DNA of 64,000 nt, taken from assembly GCA_950295325.1 (NCBI GenBank), contig OX485804.1, forward strand, positions 17,732,001 to 17,796,000, read 5' to 3'. Shown here in pieces: positions 43,021-58,560 of the stretch (positions are counted from its first letter, which is position 1; every line of letters begins with the position of its first letter). Made by a program: the position numbers and the translations under genes. The notes below the pieces were generated by a model, which saw nothing but the letters and a program-made list of their open reading frames with translations, was not told the origin of the DNA and did not search any database. Source of the DNA: Polytrichum commune. Its lineage: Eukaryota; Streptophyta; Polytrichopsida; Polytrichales; Polytrichaceae.

Positions 43021-44012
43021 AATATTTCATCACGAGTTGCTGACAAGAGGAGATAGGGTTGGATGAACTCATCCATCATCCATGACAATATTTGTTCACT
43101 TATGCATAAGAAACGTGATTTGAGAAGTTATCATAGCAACATAAATACCATATGTTCTCCTAACCATCCCTTATCATAAGTTCGCAGGTTGAAAATGCGT
43201 TTTCCCACCAACTTTCTAGATTGATGATTTGGAATTGATTTATACATTGAAGAAATCATCCCTTTAGATTATAGACATACATGTAATACCATTTTAAAAT
43301 TGCGCAGATACATGTTCTTAAAGCCAAGTATTCATCACTTGTAAGTCCATCTTCATCTATTGTCCAAGAGGTCCAATAAGCTTAAGTCTCGGGTAGGTCA
43401 CTCTATATGATTTTTGTGCATCATGTGCGGCATCAGGGTTTTGTTTAAGAGTTATTTACCTTCAAGGCATGAATTAAAAGCTCCCTATAATTACTTGATT
43501 CTTTAACATGGCCTATTTTTTTACACCCTATCGTTGTTTATGTTGCTCATGTCATTACATTCTTTTGTAGTCTACATTCCTTTTAATTTAAAATATTTTA
43601 ATTTAAAAGTGTATGCAATGCAAAAGTGGTGGGAAAAACCATGGCAAGAAAAAGGCATAAAATTTCATATCGTTGTAAAAACTAAGTGCAAAAACTTATC
43701 ATACATGTGAAAGATTTGTGCTTACCAAAGCAAATCTTAACTTGTGCAAAATATGTGATAACCACGTCACATAAGAATAAATGTGATAACATGATGCATA
43801 TCATTCCAAGACCATAACTTGAATGATATCATGTAATTGCAAGTGATGACAAACACAATGATACTCAAGCGTAATGTAATTTAAATTTTGCTTCAAAATT
43901 TGTAGTTCTATAACCCATAGAATATAACCTTCATGCATCAAAAAAGAAGGCTTAGGGTGGAAACACAATAATAATAAGCATATGTTCACAAACACAACAC
44001 ATGCTCTCTAAA
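43021..44012. other. Intergenic DNA, nothing recognised
   Basis: AT-rich, short frames only. Confidence 0.4.
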
Positions 44013-44605
44013 AGTGGCCCAAACACACACAAAAAACCCGCAACCATTGTAGCTATGCATAAGTCTTGTGGTTCTTTACAAGCCTATGCATGTGGGTTTA
44101 GGGTATGCAAAACAAATCAAACTTATGTAACCTTGTCCCATATCTTAGTGTCCAATCCTGCACCAAAGAAACAATTGATTATGACAAAAAAAAAATACAA
44201 ACGTCGAGATCTAAAAGTAGGGGTAACCCATATTCCAACATTGTCGACCCAACCACCACCATGATGGACATAGTATCATTGCAACCAACCTAACTTGAGG
44301 TGCAAATAGATTGCATAGAGGTCCGTTACATCGAAGCATGCAAACGAGCTCGTGAGAAGGCGGGTCGGACATCGGGTTATTCAAAACCCACGACTTATGC
44401 AACAACTCCATGTGAGTGTCGAAATTGTCGATGATTGTCAGCCCTCGAAATGCACGTCGACATGGAGGAAACGTAGCAACATCGGCTTGTGCGAGCTGAA
44501 ATGCACCAAATTCCACCGTGTTGCCCAAAAAAAATCACAACCATGCATTGCAGCTATGTAGAAGTCATGTGGTTATTTACAAGTATGTATAAGTGGGTTT
44601 AGCAT
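44013..44605. repeat. Pair of about 95-bp direct repeats 510 bp apart
   Basis: 44013-44108 and 44519-44605 share about three quarters of their bases, including GTGGCCC/GTTGCCC starts, GCAACCATTGTAGCTATG versus GCATTGCAGCTATG, and AAGTGGGTTTAG-type ends. This could be the remains of a very small LTR element, but no primer site or polypurine tract is visible. Short frames in this region have no domain. Confidence 0.35.
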
Positions 44606-45242
44606 ACATTTCCTCCTCTTAAACCTTCAACTTGTTGTAATATTATGGCACAGTAGAATCGCCCTTCATAGTCCATGTCTTCATCTGAGTTGCCATCTGT
44701 AAACACCAACATGGCCGCCCCAACATAAGCGGAACAATCAATCACAAGCCACGCACGAAATCTCTAAACCGTAAACCGCCTCCAAAACAACGGTAAGACC
44801 TTTAGCCAACAAAATCAAAACTCTATGTGGAACTTCACAACCACCCTCAACCTAAAGCAACTACAAATGAGACTCTACAAAGAAGGTCCTAAACCAACTA
44901 CAACAAGATATACTTGTTGGATTTTGTTACAATAAGCTTCAACAAAGAGGAGTCTCAACAAAAAGTTGCCCAGAACACAATGAACTCAAGGAAGAAACAA
45001 AACCCTAGGTGTTTTTTATAAGCAATTTTGCGTGGATTTCTTTTATAAACTTTATGTCAAACGAATTTAATCCTCCCTATATTATGTTGCACGTCATTTT
45101 TAAAAAGCACTAAGTGAACTACCCATGGCTTCAGTTAATTCAATGTCTTGAACAAAATCCCAGTGAAGTCACATATTGATAGTTTGCAACTCACGGTATT
45201 CATTAAAAGATTACAAATATAATCCAAGTCCAATAATTTAAA
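44606..45242. other. Intergenic DNA, nothing recognised
   Basis: AT-rich, with no supported gene or repeat. Confidence 0.4.
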
Positions 45243-45486
45243 GGGGTTGTTAAATTGACCACACATTGGTTAAAACAACCACAAAGATGTGTCGCACGGT
45301 CACACCACCTATCAAAAATTGAACAATTCCAGTTGTAAGTTGAAATGTGAAGAAAGAGGAAGCAAAGCTAATATCTTGCTCCTCTTGACGTGTGCATTGA
45401 AAAATCAAGGTTTCATAGGTCATGTGATTGTGCAACACGTCTTTGTGGTTATTTTAACAAACTACATGGTCGGTTTAACAATCCCC
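45243..45486. mobile_element. MITE, same family as 9101-9332
   Basis: The left end is GGGGTTGTTAAATTGACCAC and the right end is its imperfect complement, finishing AACAATCCCC at 45486. The inverted match extends about 60 bp with gaps. The 244-bp element has no coding capacity. Confidence 0.65.
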
Positions 45487-46501
45487 TAGATTAAACCTTG
45501 CAAGACCCATTTCAATACTAGACATCAATAGCCCTTTCACTTATTTATTATTATTATTTTGCAAACTAGTACCTATGCACTTAGAGAGAGCAAAGAAAAA
45601 ATATATCATTTTAAAAACTTATCCGATGTTACATTCTCAAATGCTCTTTTCACCACACTTTTGACTATATATGCTTCAAACTCAATAAATCAGCTCAATA
45701 TTTTACAAGTTGTGGAGATCTCAATTGTCAACACCTAATTGTCACGGCGTCCCCTCCTTGAGGGCTCCCTTGTAAGCAGCTTGTAAGGCTGAGGGCCACG
45801 TCACACACGAGCCAAGAGCCATGACCATGAAATTGTGAGAGCCTAAAAGAAAGTGTCCAAAGGCTGTCCCAACACACCTCCGAAATCATGTAGTGTGGTT
45901 ACGGACCCTTAAATGTAGTGTGAAGCCATATGTGACCGGGTCCTAAATCAAATGTTACTTCAATGAATCTATATTCATGTGGGTCTTCACACATGATAAA
46001 ATAGAATAAATCAACGGTTATGAACATTCGGAGTGCCATGGTCTCCCGGCTGTGTGTTAGGCCTACCTCCAAGAAGTGGGTTTTGAAAATAGTCCAAGTG
46101 ACCATGAAACACGATCCATTCGATGCCATGTAGGAATCCAAGCAGACTTTACATCCATCTTGCATTCACTTACTCCGTCGGTCCCTCAAGCATAGTGTGA
46201 AGTGAACTTGGACCGGCTCCACCTTTTCCACCAACGAGAGTGCTTGAAATGCAACGGTCACGGGCCCTCGGTCTCGTGTGTCAAGTGGCCCTTAAGGAGT
46301 TGGGAGATCTTAACATCCCGCATCAAAACAAACTACACCATTCTTGGATTCAGTGCAATAGTCTCGTTTTTATTTCATACAAATAATGGCCAACTATTTC
46401 AATGTTATGGGTGTTCAATCATGGTCTATTTTCCCTCTCTACGGGTGTCCATATTCTCAGCACTACATCCTTGATAGATTTTCGTTGACTCCAATCAACT
46501 C
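45487..46501. other. Intergenic DNA, nothing recognised
   Basis: No gene supported. The frames at 45899-46165 and 46202-46474 lack domains. Confidence 0.4.
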
Positions 46502-46890
46502 TGACAATGTTGAATAGAAGAAGAAGAAGAAGAAGAAGACCATGTGATCAGCGTGATTGGAATGCCCGTTCGACCCACCCTTGGCATTAAACCATCAGGG
46601 CATAATACCAGTGGTGTAGGACTACTAACCCCTCTTGGGGTGGGCACTATAATAACACACTATACTAGTTCCTAGCTAGCCACTAGTGCCTTGAGGATAC
46701 CGGACATGGTATCCCCCCAAAGGGCTTTAGGTACCCATACAACAAGGTCCAAGGACCCCCCACCATAGTTGGGTGGACTAAGGTGGTGAGCACCGCGCCG
46801 GCATGGGGAATAGAACCCACAACCTCCTCATTGGGAGCCATGAGCCCTAACCACCAAGCCAAGCCTGTGGTGCCTTGACAATGTTGAATA
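46502..46890 (-). mobile_element. tRNA-derived SINE with 15-bp target duplication
   Basis: The 15-base word TGACAATGTTGAATA flanks the element exactly (46502-46516 and 46876-46890). On the minus strand the body begins GGCACCACAGGCTTGGC. It has an A-box-like TGGCTTGGTGGTTAGGG and, about 35 bases on, the B-box-like GGTTCTATTCCC (one mismatch from consensus), and ends in a simple (TTC)n tail at 46517-46540. Perfect target duplications point to a fairly recent insertion by L1-type machinery. It has no protein-coding capacity, as expected of a SINE. Confidence 0.85.
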
Positions 46891-47619
46891 CATATTTTAG
46901 GAGCGATGCCTCGTCCCTAAATCCCCGAGACAATTTAGGGTTGCATTTTATCCCTTTTACTTTGGCCTTTGTCCAAGACAATCCTAATGACATTAATTTG
47001 CGAACGTCCATTTTCTATGGATTTGTAAATGCATGTTTACTCCACATTCTTGCAAACATCATGTTGTTCTGAACATATGTCAAGTGAATAGTATCTTCAA
47101 ATGACTTCTTTTTTAGCATGCATGGGATGTATACAATGTCACGTTGTATTTGAAGTATGTTTTGAATCGTGCTACTCCAAATCATCACATACTATTTAAT
47201 GTACTCAAATCTCATCAAAATGGTATGAATAGTATGTCATAAAAAAATTCTATGACTGAAATCAATAGAGTTACAATATGGGGCTACGAGCATTGCACAA
47301 TGGAGACAAGCATAAAACAATGATTAATACAGAGGTTGAGACCATGGAACAACATTGAGGTCCTTTGCAACAATTTGGGTGTTGTAGTGAAGTAAGTTTA
47401 TATTTGTAATCCCATTATGTGTCATAAAAATTGTGAGCAATTGTTTCTATGAGATAAAACAATGATGCAATGTAGGACTTTTTTTTTCATGAAGATTATA
47501 TTCTAAAAATATGTCAAAAATCTTAAATGTTAGTTGAGTATAAAGGACGATGACTCCAATGTTGCCATTGGCATGAAGAATGGTGTTGCTTCATTTTTTA
47601 GTTAGTCCAAGTCTATATG
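46891..47619. other. Intergenic DNA, nothing recognised
   Basis: AT-rich. Nothing recognised. Confidence 0.4.
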
Positions 47620-47940
47620 TAATGCCAGAACGGGCATTACAAAAATTAAAGGGCCCCAACAAATGATTGCCTCCTTTCAAAGGTGAACACCTTGGACGGG
47701 TGTGGATTAATTGCCCCCCCCCCCAAGGGCAAGCCACTGTGTTTCTTACATGGTTGTTTGCACATGTCCAGTTCACTTGGGTACCCCCACTATGATGATT
47801 GGGTGCACCAAAAATCAAGTGCTAGGAATGTCACCCATCTGAGTACTACTCCTCGCCTTCAATGGCTTAACCTCAAAGCTCCCTTGGAACCAAGTTCAAG
47901 CTTTGGATCCAAACCATCCTCATTGATTTAGTATTTTTAA
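47620..47940 (-). repeat. 5S-rRNA-derived repeat, minus orientation
   Basis: At 47828-47885 the minus strand resembles the 3' half of 5S rRNA: GTCACCCATCTGAGTACTAC on the plus strand mirrors the conserved GTAGTACTAGGATGGGTGAC region. AATCAAGTGCTAGGAA next to it matches the copy at 42617-42770. The low-coordinate end is a 24-base hairpin with TGTAATGCC/GGCATTACA arms at about 47619-47642, recalling the TGTAATGC of the other copy. It is probably a decayed LTR or SINE of the same family. Confidence 0.55.
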
Positions 47941-47954
47941 ATACCTTCCTTATG

Positions 47955-48523
47955 CCCCCTTCCCACCTAACTTTACCAACTAATCAAAGTCTTTCCTAAA
48001 CTTCGGTAAAGCTCTTTTGGTTATAGCGCAAGCATCCGGCTATCCCAATGCACCTACAAGAACTTGCTCCGGAGATTTTCGAGTAGATTTTAATTAAGTA
48101 GCTATTACACATGTTCTTCACTGTTTTATCTACCAAGCAATGAATGTTGGATAGTTTTTGTCCCATCCCCAAATGCCTTACTACGCATCTATCTTACCAT
48201 TGGTTTATGTTAATGGAGCTCCTCGTGCCCTCATAGTTAAGACTAAAAAGCAACCAATCACAAGGGCTGGAGACGACACTTTCAAAGGTCCTACATTCTC
48301 GCCTCATGTCTAGATACCGATGGGAGGGTTGGTACTTGAGGCTTAAAACCCTCCACTTTTAAACCATGCCACATTATCTAGTCCCGAGCCACATTATCAC
48401 ATTATGCCACATTATCATGCCACATCATTCGTCAACTAGGCTCGGGACTAGATAATGTCAATGTTGTAAAGGCCGTGGTTTAGAACCAACTAAAGGCTTA
48501 GCTAAAGTCAAGTGGGAAGGGAA
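47955..48523. mobile_element. Inverted-repeat element of about 570 bp
   Basis: The left end (CCCCTTCCCACCTAACTTTA) and right end (TAAAGTCAAGTGGGAAGGG) are imperfect inverted repeats of about 20 bp. Inside, at about 48369-48458, a perfect hairpin with CATTATCTAGTCCCGAGCC arms lies around a short AT-rich repeat. No frame or target duplication is clear. It resembles a foldback or MITE. Confidence 0.45.
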
Positions 48524-49695
48524 CATTCCTATAATTGATGTCAACTACTATTAGATTTTCTTTCACTTCTATAGATGTCCTTTGTTTATTTCACAATATA
48601 CAACCTTTCCTTCATAGGAGATTTGATTTCAACATTAAAATAAAGATCAACTCCGTACGTTTCTAGAAAAAAAGATAAACATGTGCATTGGAAATCGATT
48701 TGGTTCAAAGGTTCGAGTGACGCACACAAACACGCACATTGAAGTCTCATTGTGGTACATAGAATTAGCGTGTATTACACTCTATCCAAAAAAACAGAGC
48801 AACAAACCTAGTGTAATAGTACACACTACATAGTATACCGTTACATCATTTATAGCAGCATACATTCTGCATGTTAAGGTATGTGGGTGCTATTTGGTTT
48901 GTTTTTAATGTTCTACAACTTTTACCGATTCGATTTACGAACAATACTCGGGTTGCATTAGCAAATCTACGATAAGCATATGCAACAACCATATTGAAAG
49001 TATACATCCTTTGATTTAGTTATGGTTATCGGAAGTGCATGTTTGTTGATTCTTCAACTGGATACATAGGTCCTCCTAATCATGTTCTAAATGATGTTGA
49101 GTGTAGAGAACATTAAACGGTCCCCATTAGTGTGGGTAATAATTATCCTAGAAATAAATATTGTGGGCTACATTAATTTTCTAGTCAGGACGGACTTAAC
49201 ATGGGTCCAAGACCCCATGTCTTCTCCCAAGTCTTCATGAAGACTTTTGACTAACACATTGAATATTAGTTATATGACAGTGTAGTGCAAAATAAAATAA
49301 TCACCCATGCCAATTTTCTAAGAAGAAAAAACAAATATTGCAGCCCACAATAATTTTCAACTGAAAATTTAGTATGGGTTGAAAATGAATGTGAACCACA
49401 TTAATTCTCATTAGGAAAGTTAGCATGGGCTCTAGAAAATGATTGCGGCCCACATGAATGGGACTATTTAGTGTAGTTATTAGTGTTTGAAGATGCAATC
49501 TAATATCTAAACATGTGCCTATATGATGTTCGCTTATTGAGCCCCACCGAACCATGTACGAATGAAATCTAGGGTCTAATTAAGAAAACGAACCACTTAC
49601 AACCCATCAACCTTAGGTTATGATTCTAGTGAAGCTTCATTTTCATAGTTTTGTTTGATGAGTATCATCAAAAGACTCACAAAATAAGCTTATAA
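48524..49695. other. Intergenic DNA, nothing recognised
   Basis: AT-rich. TAA at 49693-49695 is the left target site of the next element. Confidence 0.4.
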
Positions 49696-50195
49696 GGGCC
49701 GCTTCACACTATGGGCGTCCAAGTTGAGAGGCCGTGGGATTGAATGGTCAAACTTTGTTGAGAGTCCAAAGAAATGGGTTGAAAATAACCAATAAAATAT
49801 AGGATTTGGAGCCTTTGGCTAGGCACAGTGTGAAGCCTCCAAAGGCCAAGCCCAAAACCCAAAGGAAGAAAGAGCATCCCACTTTATTTCTTGCCCAAAA
49901 CAACCCATCCAATCTAACGCCCAAGATCTTGTCAATTTTTTTTTATTTTTAAATGAAAAGAAATCGACAACCTCTCGACCATAATTTGGGTTTTCATTAT
50001 GGTCCGACCCAAACTTCCTTTGAGAGTCCATCGCCTTGCTTAAAAAGTACCGATGTGTATGCATTTTGGAAAGTGACGACCTTTGGACTCTGGCCTCTAA
50101 TGTGAGGGGTTGAGAGGCCAAATTCTTGGTGTCTTGCAATCTGATTGGTGGAAATCGACGGCCTCTCAACCTTCGCCCATAGTGTGAAGCAACCC
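49696..50195. mobile_element. Tourist-like (PIF/Harbinger) MITE, copy 1
   Basis: 500 bp. The ends are inverted repeats: GGGCCGCTTCACACTATGGG on the left and its complement, with one or two changes, on the right. TAA flanks both ends (49693-49695 and 50196-50198), the duplication typical of PIF/Harbinger. A second copy is at 52761-53242. The minus frame at 49819-50169 runs inside it and lacks transposase motifs, so it is not annotated as a gene. Confidence 0.8.
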
Positions 50196-52760
50196 TAAAC
50201 CAACCACTATTGTCTTTGGAGTATTGTTTGGTTTATGAGAAGCTTATTTGACATCAATAATCATCTACAAATCCCACAAGTCACACTCAAATTTGCACAT
50301 CGCTTGAAACGTTACTCTATTACTTCACACATGCCGTACTTTGCTTTACGGATTCTATTTGGAGTGTTAACACGTAGTTCTCAAGTGAAACTTCATTGTT
50401 TTGAAACCGACACATTGTTGACACATGGCAAACATGTTCAAAATGTTATTATTTGATGTAAAGAAGAAGAAGATGTTATTTTTTTGTAGGTTTTTTGCGC
50501 CACTGCAAAAAGCCTTCATTTTTATAGCATGAAGCTCATAAATTTATACAGTAAGGAAAAATTTAGATTTGTTAGAATAAAGTTGTATAACGATTGTCCA
50601 ATGTGTGCTTGGCTCAAAGCCCCCACAAATTATCATGAAAATTTCAGAATATTAATTCCTCTGATATTCGAGTTTATTATCCATTAAATTCAAAAATCCC
50701 ATGAATATCGAAAAGGCAAAGATAACATTGTGTTTGCGGAAATTGCCTCATGGTCTGAAATTTTACACAATTCTACACATTATAAAGTACACTATAGTGC
50801 AATGTTAGAAAAGGATTTGAGAATGTAGTGTTGAGCATGGATGAAATATTTTAGCTTGTTTATTTTAAGTACTTCATATTTGTCAACAACTATAAATGTG
50901 TCAAAATATCACATATTCTAATATTTTCATCGGTATCTATCATAAAACTTACACATTACATCCAATCTCTAGGGAGGAATTCATGACAATAGCAACACTC
51001 ACTCCTTGTTACTCCGAGGCATATTGTGTTGATGATGTCAAGAACAAAAAACATTCATAGAACATACTTATTGAAAACCATAGCTCATAATTTAATGACT
51101 GATCCAATAACGATTATGCAAGAATACAAACCAATTACAAGTGCCTTCTCATGTCCTATTAAGATTGAGGGTGTCAACGAAATTATTTGGCATGACCACT
51201 ATACTGTTTATGGTTGTTAGTGTCACGCACGTTATTTGCAAAGGGCCTAAACTAGATGCTCAGAGGTCTCAAAGTGTCAGGTCCACTAATTGCCAATATG
51301 ATAATATGTGTCAACATACGTAATTTCTTCAAGAAATACTTTACTTACATCATGACATTTAGTGTAGCACGTTGGGATACTTGAGACGGTAGTTTTGCGT
51401 TTAGTATGCAAGGGGAGGATGTTAGTGAGCATACTAATGGCAAATATAACATGTTTACATTTTCACATGCAGGTGGAAGATATTCTTGCGCATCCTAACG
51501 CCAAGTGCCAATTGTGTACACTTTAGTCAACTTATAGACCATTGTGTAACACACATATACACTTGATAACATTATTGAACGTACATGTGCTAAGATTTTA
51601 GTGAGAGCAATTGAATTCTAGGTGTCATGAGGTGACACTAATGAGGAAGTTGTTGATCATTAGTGTAACCTAGGACACGCCTTAACAAAAGGGTAAGTGA
51701 CACTATTACACTTGTGACACTAAGTACCATAAACAATGTATATATGTACTACAATTACATGAGTGCCCTCGGGGGGGGGGCAATGTGTTAAAAAGTTAAG
51801 GATATAGGTGCGAACAACCACTATTTTATAGGGGGGTATTACTTTCAATTCTCTTCTTTTTTCACATGCTATCATTATGTAAATTTCTACTTTGGGTTAA
51901 TAGAAAAATGGCTTGCATTACTTATAATTCCAAATTACCTATTATTCCATACCCTATAGTACTTTAAAGATGTCTAGTGCCATTTTTGATACCCTATATT
52001 ACTCTTAAGTCCATTTATAATTTTTTAGCCCCCATGTTTTTAAAATACCCTATCATTTGTTCGCACGTATATTGCTACTCCAACCAATGACTACCCCCCC
52101 GAGTGAGTGCCTTTGCACATGTAAGTAACTTCTGAGGATTGGGAGCCCAAGGGAGTTCTTACATGTAGAATATAATACACTAGCATAGGTGCATGACATT
52201 GAAAAAGTACATTGCTAATGGTGCATTTCATGAGGTAGACTATACATGACATATCTAGGTGAAATTAAAGTGTGTATTATGTTACAATCCCAAATAAGAA
52301 ACAATCTACATTCACACTTGTTTAGTTTTTTTGAAAGACACAATAAGATTAGGCCACACCATCTTGAGATTGACTAGAACATTGTGGAGACTTGGAAGCA
52401 CGCGGACCAAACTTCAAAGTTATGGTGGGGAAGAGTGAAAATATTGTATTCCAAATTGAATACCATAATCAATGTGCTTATGATGTATCCATGGATGGAA
52501 ATATTACACATGGTAATATGGTATGAACAACTCCTATTCTTTGGCCAAGGCTTTGTGGCAACCATTTATGTTGAAGGTGAGAACTTTGAAGATTTGTTCC
52601 TCACAATACATTAGAAAATAAATAAATAAATATTTTTGACCTCGATATTAACATCAAATGCACCAAATTAGTGTAACAAGGTAGAGACAACCATGAAATG
52701 TGATAATTGAAAGAGCCATATATTGTACCAGACCCCTAACATGGTTGCCACACATCTTAA
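50196..52760. other. Intergenic DNA, nothing recognised
   Basis: AT-rich with a poly-G run near 51771. No supported gene. TAA at 52758-52760 is the left target site of the next element. Confidence 0.45.
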
Positions 52761-53242
52761 GGGCCGCTTCACATTATGGCCGTCCAAGTTGAAAGGCCGT
52801 GGGATTAAATGGCCAAACTTTGTCAGAAGTTCATAGAAATGGGCTGAAAGTAACCAATAAAATATAGGAATTGGATCCTTCGGTCGGGCATAATGTGAAG
52901 CCTCCGAAGGCCAAGCCCAGAGTCCAAAGGAAGAAGGAGCATCCCACTTTATTCCCTGCCCAAAACAACCCCTTCAATCTAACGGCCAAGATCTTTTTTT
53001 TATGAAAAAAGATCGACGGCCTCTTGACATAGTTTAGGTTTCCATTCCTATCCGACCCAAACTTCCATCGAGAGTCCATCACCTTGGTCAAAAAGTATTG
53101 CCGTGTAGGCATTTTGGAGAACAACAACCTTTGGACTTCGGCCTCTAGTGTGAAGGGTCAAGAGGTCAAGTTGTTGGTTCTTGCAATTTGATTGGTGGAA
53201 ATCGGCTGCCTCTCGACCTTCGACGATAGTGTGAAGCGGCCC
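52761..53242. mobile_element. Tourist-like (PIF/Harbinger) MITE, copy 2
   Basis: 482 bp, with ends GGGCCGCTTCACATTATGGC and its near complement, flanked by TAA (52758-52760 and 53243-53245). It aligns along its length with 49696-50195 with many substitutions and a few gaps. It has no transposase. Confidence 0.8.
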
Positions 53243-54531
53243 TAAGCTGACATTCTTTGTCCAAGACGATTACAATTATGGTAATAGACCATTCTTTGCA
53301 AAAATGAAAGAGAGATGAAAAAAGAACAAAGCTAAAAGACTCATGCATCACACTTAGAAATATTTTACAACATATATTCAGCTTGAAAAATTGCGACAAC
53401 CATTAAAGATGAAGGTGAAACATTGAGAATCCCTCACAATTCGGATATGTTACTTATTTAACAAATTTGACCCCGATATGAACATCAAATACACCAAATG
53501 AACGCGATGAGTTCAAATAACCATACATTATAGCAGACCCCTAACATGGCTGCCACGAATCCTAAACCGGTATCCTCCATCCTAGACCTATTACGGTTAC
53601 GGCAACAATAGGCCGATGCGATCCTTATGAAAGCAAGGGCGAGGCATGATGAGCAAAGAAAGGAAGGAAGCTAGAAGGCTTGGGCATCACACTTTGAGCT
53701 GTAGAGAGCTGTAGACAGAGAGAGAGAAAGAGAGAGGAGAGAGAGAATGATTTCATCCCCCTCGCCGCGGGGTCGTCACGAGGGGGGGGCCTCGCATCCG
53801 GGGCGGAGGATGAACGGCTTCGTCGATGAGTGATGAAAGGAAGGCCCAGGACAGCGAGGGGAATAGTACGTTGAAGGATGAGGGATGGACAGAGAGTGGA
53901 TGAGAGGAGGGCGGGCCCACCAGAGGGGAGCGGAGGGCTTACAGCAGCAGCACTTCGGCCCTGCTTCCGAGCTCGGAGTTTTTTTCTTTCTCGGATGCAT
54001 TGCACGCGGTGGCCCATCGCCTCTCCTCTTCTCGCCATCGGTCGTCGCAGATTGCTCCCGCGCTCCTTGCGATCGCTGCCGCCATCGAGTGCGTGTGTCA
54101 CGGCTGGATCCGTCACGGCCGCTGCTTCTTTGCTGCTAACGCCCCAAGCAACCTCGAAATTGGCGCATCGAAGCGTGGTTTGTGTGGACGATCTGGGGTT
54201 TGCATTTGCAGGTAGGCAGCGGTGGCCAGCACTAACCTTGGGCATTCTGTCAGTGGATTGTAAGGCGAGTGCCGAGTGATCTGATCGCTCTGCGGTAGTG
54301 CCAGGTGAATTGGCTCGTTGCGTAGTGTGAAACCTACTTTTATTCCTCTTTCTTGGTTGTCATTGGGGTTGAGAGTCTGTTCTTCTGGCTGCTCTGCTTC
54401 TACTGCTTGGGTTCGTCTGTTCCTCAAGGCTTCTCCGTGTGCTGTGTCAGTGTAGAAGTAAGTTGTGGTGGAAAGGGAGGTGAGACTCAGATTGGACTTG
54501 CCTTCTAGCGATCGGGGTTGCGACTAGAGTC
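53243..54531 (+). promoter_or_regulatory. Upstream region and 5' leader of the Rab gene
   Basis: From about 53750 the sequence becomes GC-rich and CpG-rich up to the Rab ATG at 54532, in contrast to the AT-rich DNA before it. A (GA)n run at about 53712-53748 is a typical plant core-promoter element. A clear TATA box is not seen. A GCAG|GTAGGC-like splice-donor context at about 54210 could mark a leader intron. The open frames on both strands between 53625 and 54280 overlap each other and are by-products of the GC-rich composition. Confidence 0.45.
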
Positions 54532-57962
<3,431 letters not shown>

Positions 57963-58560
57963 TTGAATCACTCGATATTGAAGTGATTATCATGGGAAGG
58001 TGTTGGAAAAAGTCAGATTGAAGGATTGTGTGTGATTTTGAAGCTAAGTGCAGAAAACATTTGGAAAATGTATTGAGCTGGCTCCACCAAACAGCTGCTA
58101 GCCATGCTTTGGTGTTGATCCCAATTGCTACCACATTGCTAAGGGATGATCCTGGAGCTACCCACAGAAACTTGAATTTCAGTAGGCAGGTGGGGTGACA
58201 TGGACATGGCTCTCTGCATTGAGATGTCTTGCTAACTTGTCTTTCCTTTTTTTTGTAGTAACGTTGTGCAAGGGTATCATTTTCTCTGTCCCATTGGAGG
58301 GTAACATGTCGACAACATTAACTGGACATGGCGCGCCACAATGGGATGACATCCTAACCTCTCTCCATTTTTTACTTAGGTATATTTTGAAGGTCTCTCC
58401 ATCTGTCTCATTGAAGGATGACATGCTGACAACGTGTCCATGTGAAGGACTTTGATTGTGTAATATCTCCCTAGTCTTAGGCCTAAGGGTGGTAAATGTA
58501 TGGTGAGCTAGCTGAATGAAGCTCACAGGATGTAATTACTGGTGGCTTTTCAATGCAACT
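57963..58560 (+). other. Probable 3' UTR and downstream of the Rab gene
   Basis: Non-coding continuation after the TAG stop. No canonical AATAAA is close to the stop, so the polyadenylation site is not fixed. The antisense frame at 58179-58526 has no domain. Confidence 0.35.

Noticed and set aside
49819-50169. 116-residue minus frame
   Set aside because: Lies inside a Tourist-like MITE and shows no transposase motif.
53625-54280. 206-residue minus frame and overlapping plus frames before the Rab gene
   Set aside because: They overlap one another on both strands in a GC-rich leader or promoter region, have no domain, and are explained by composition.
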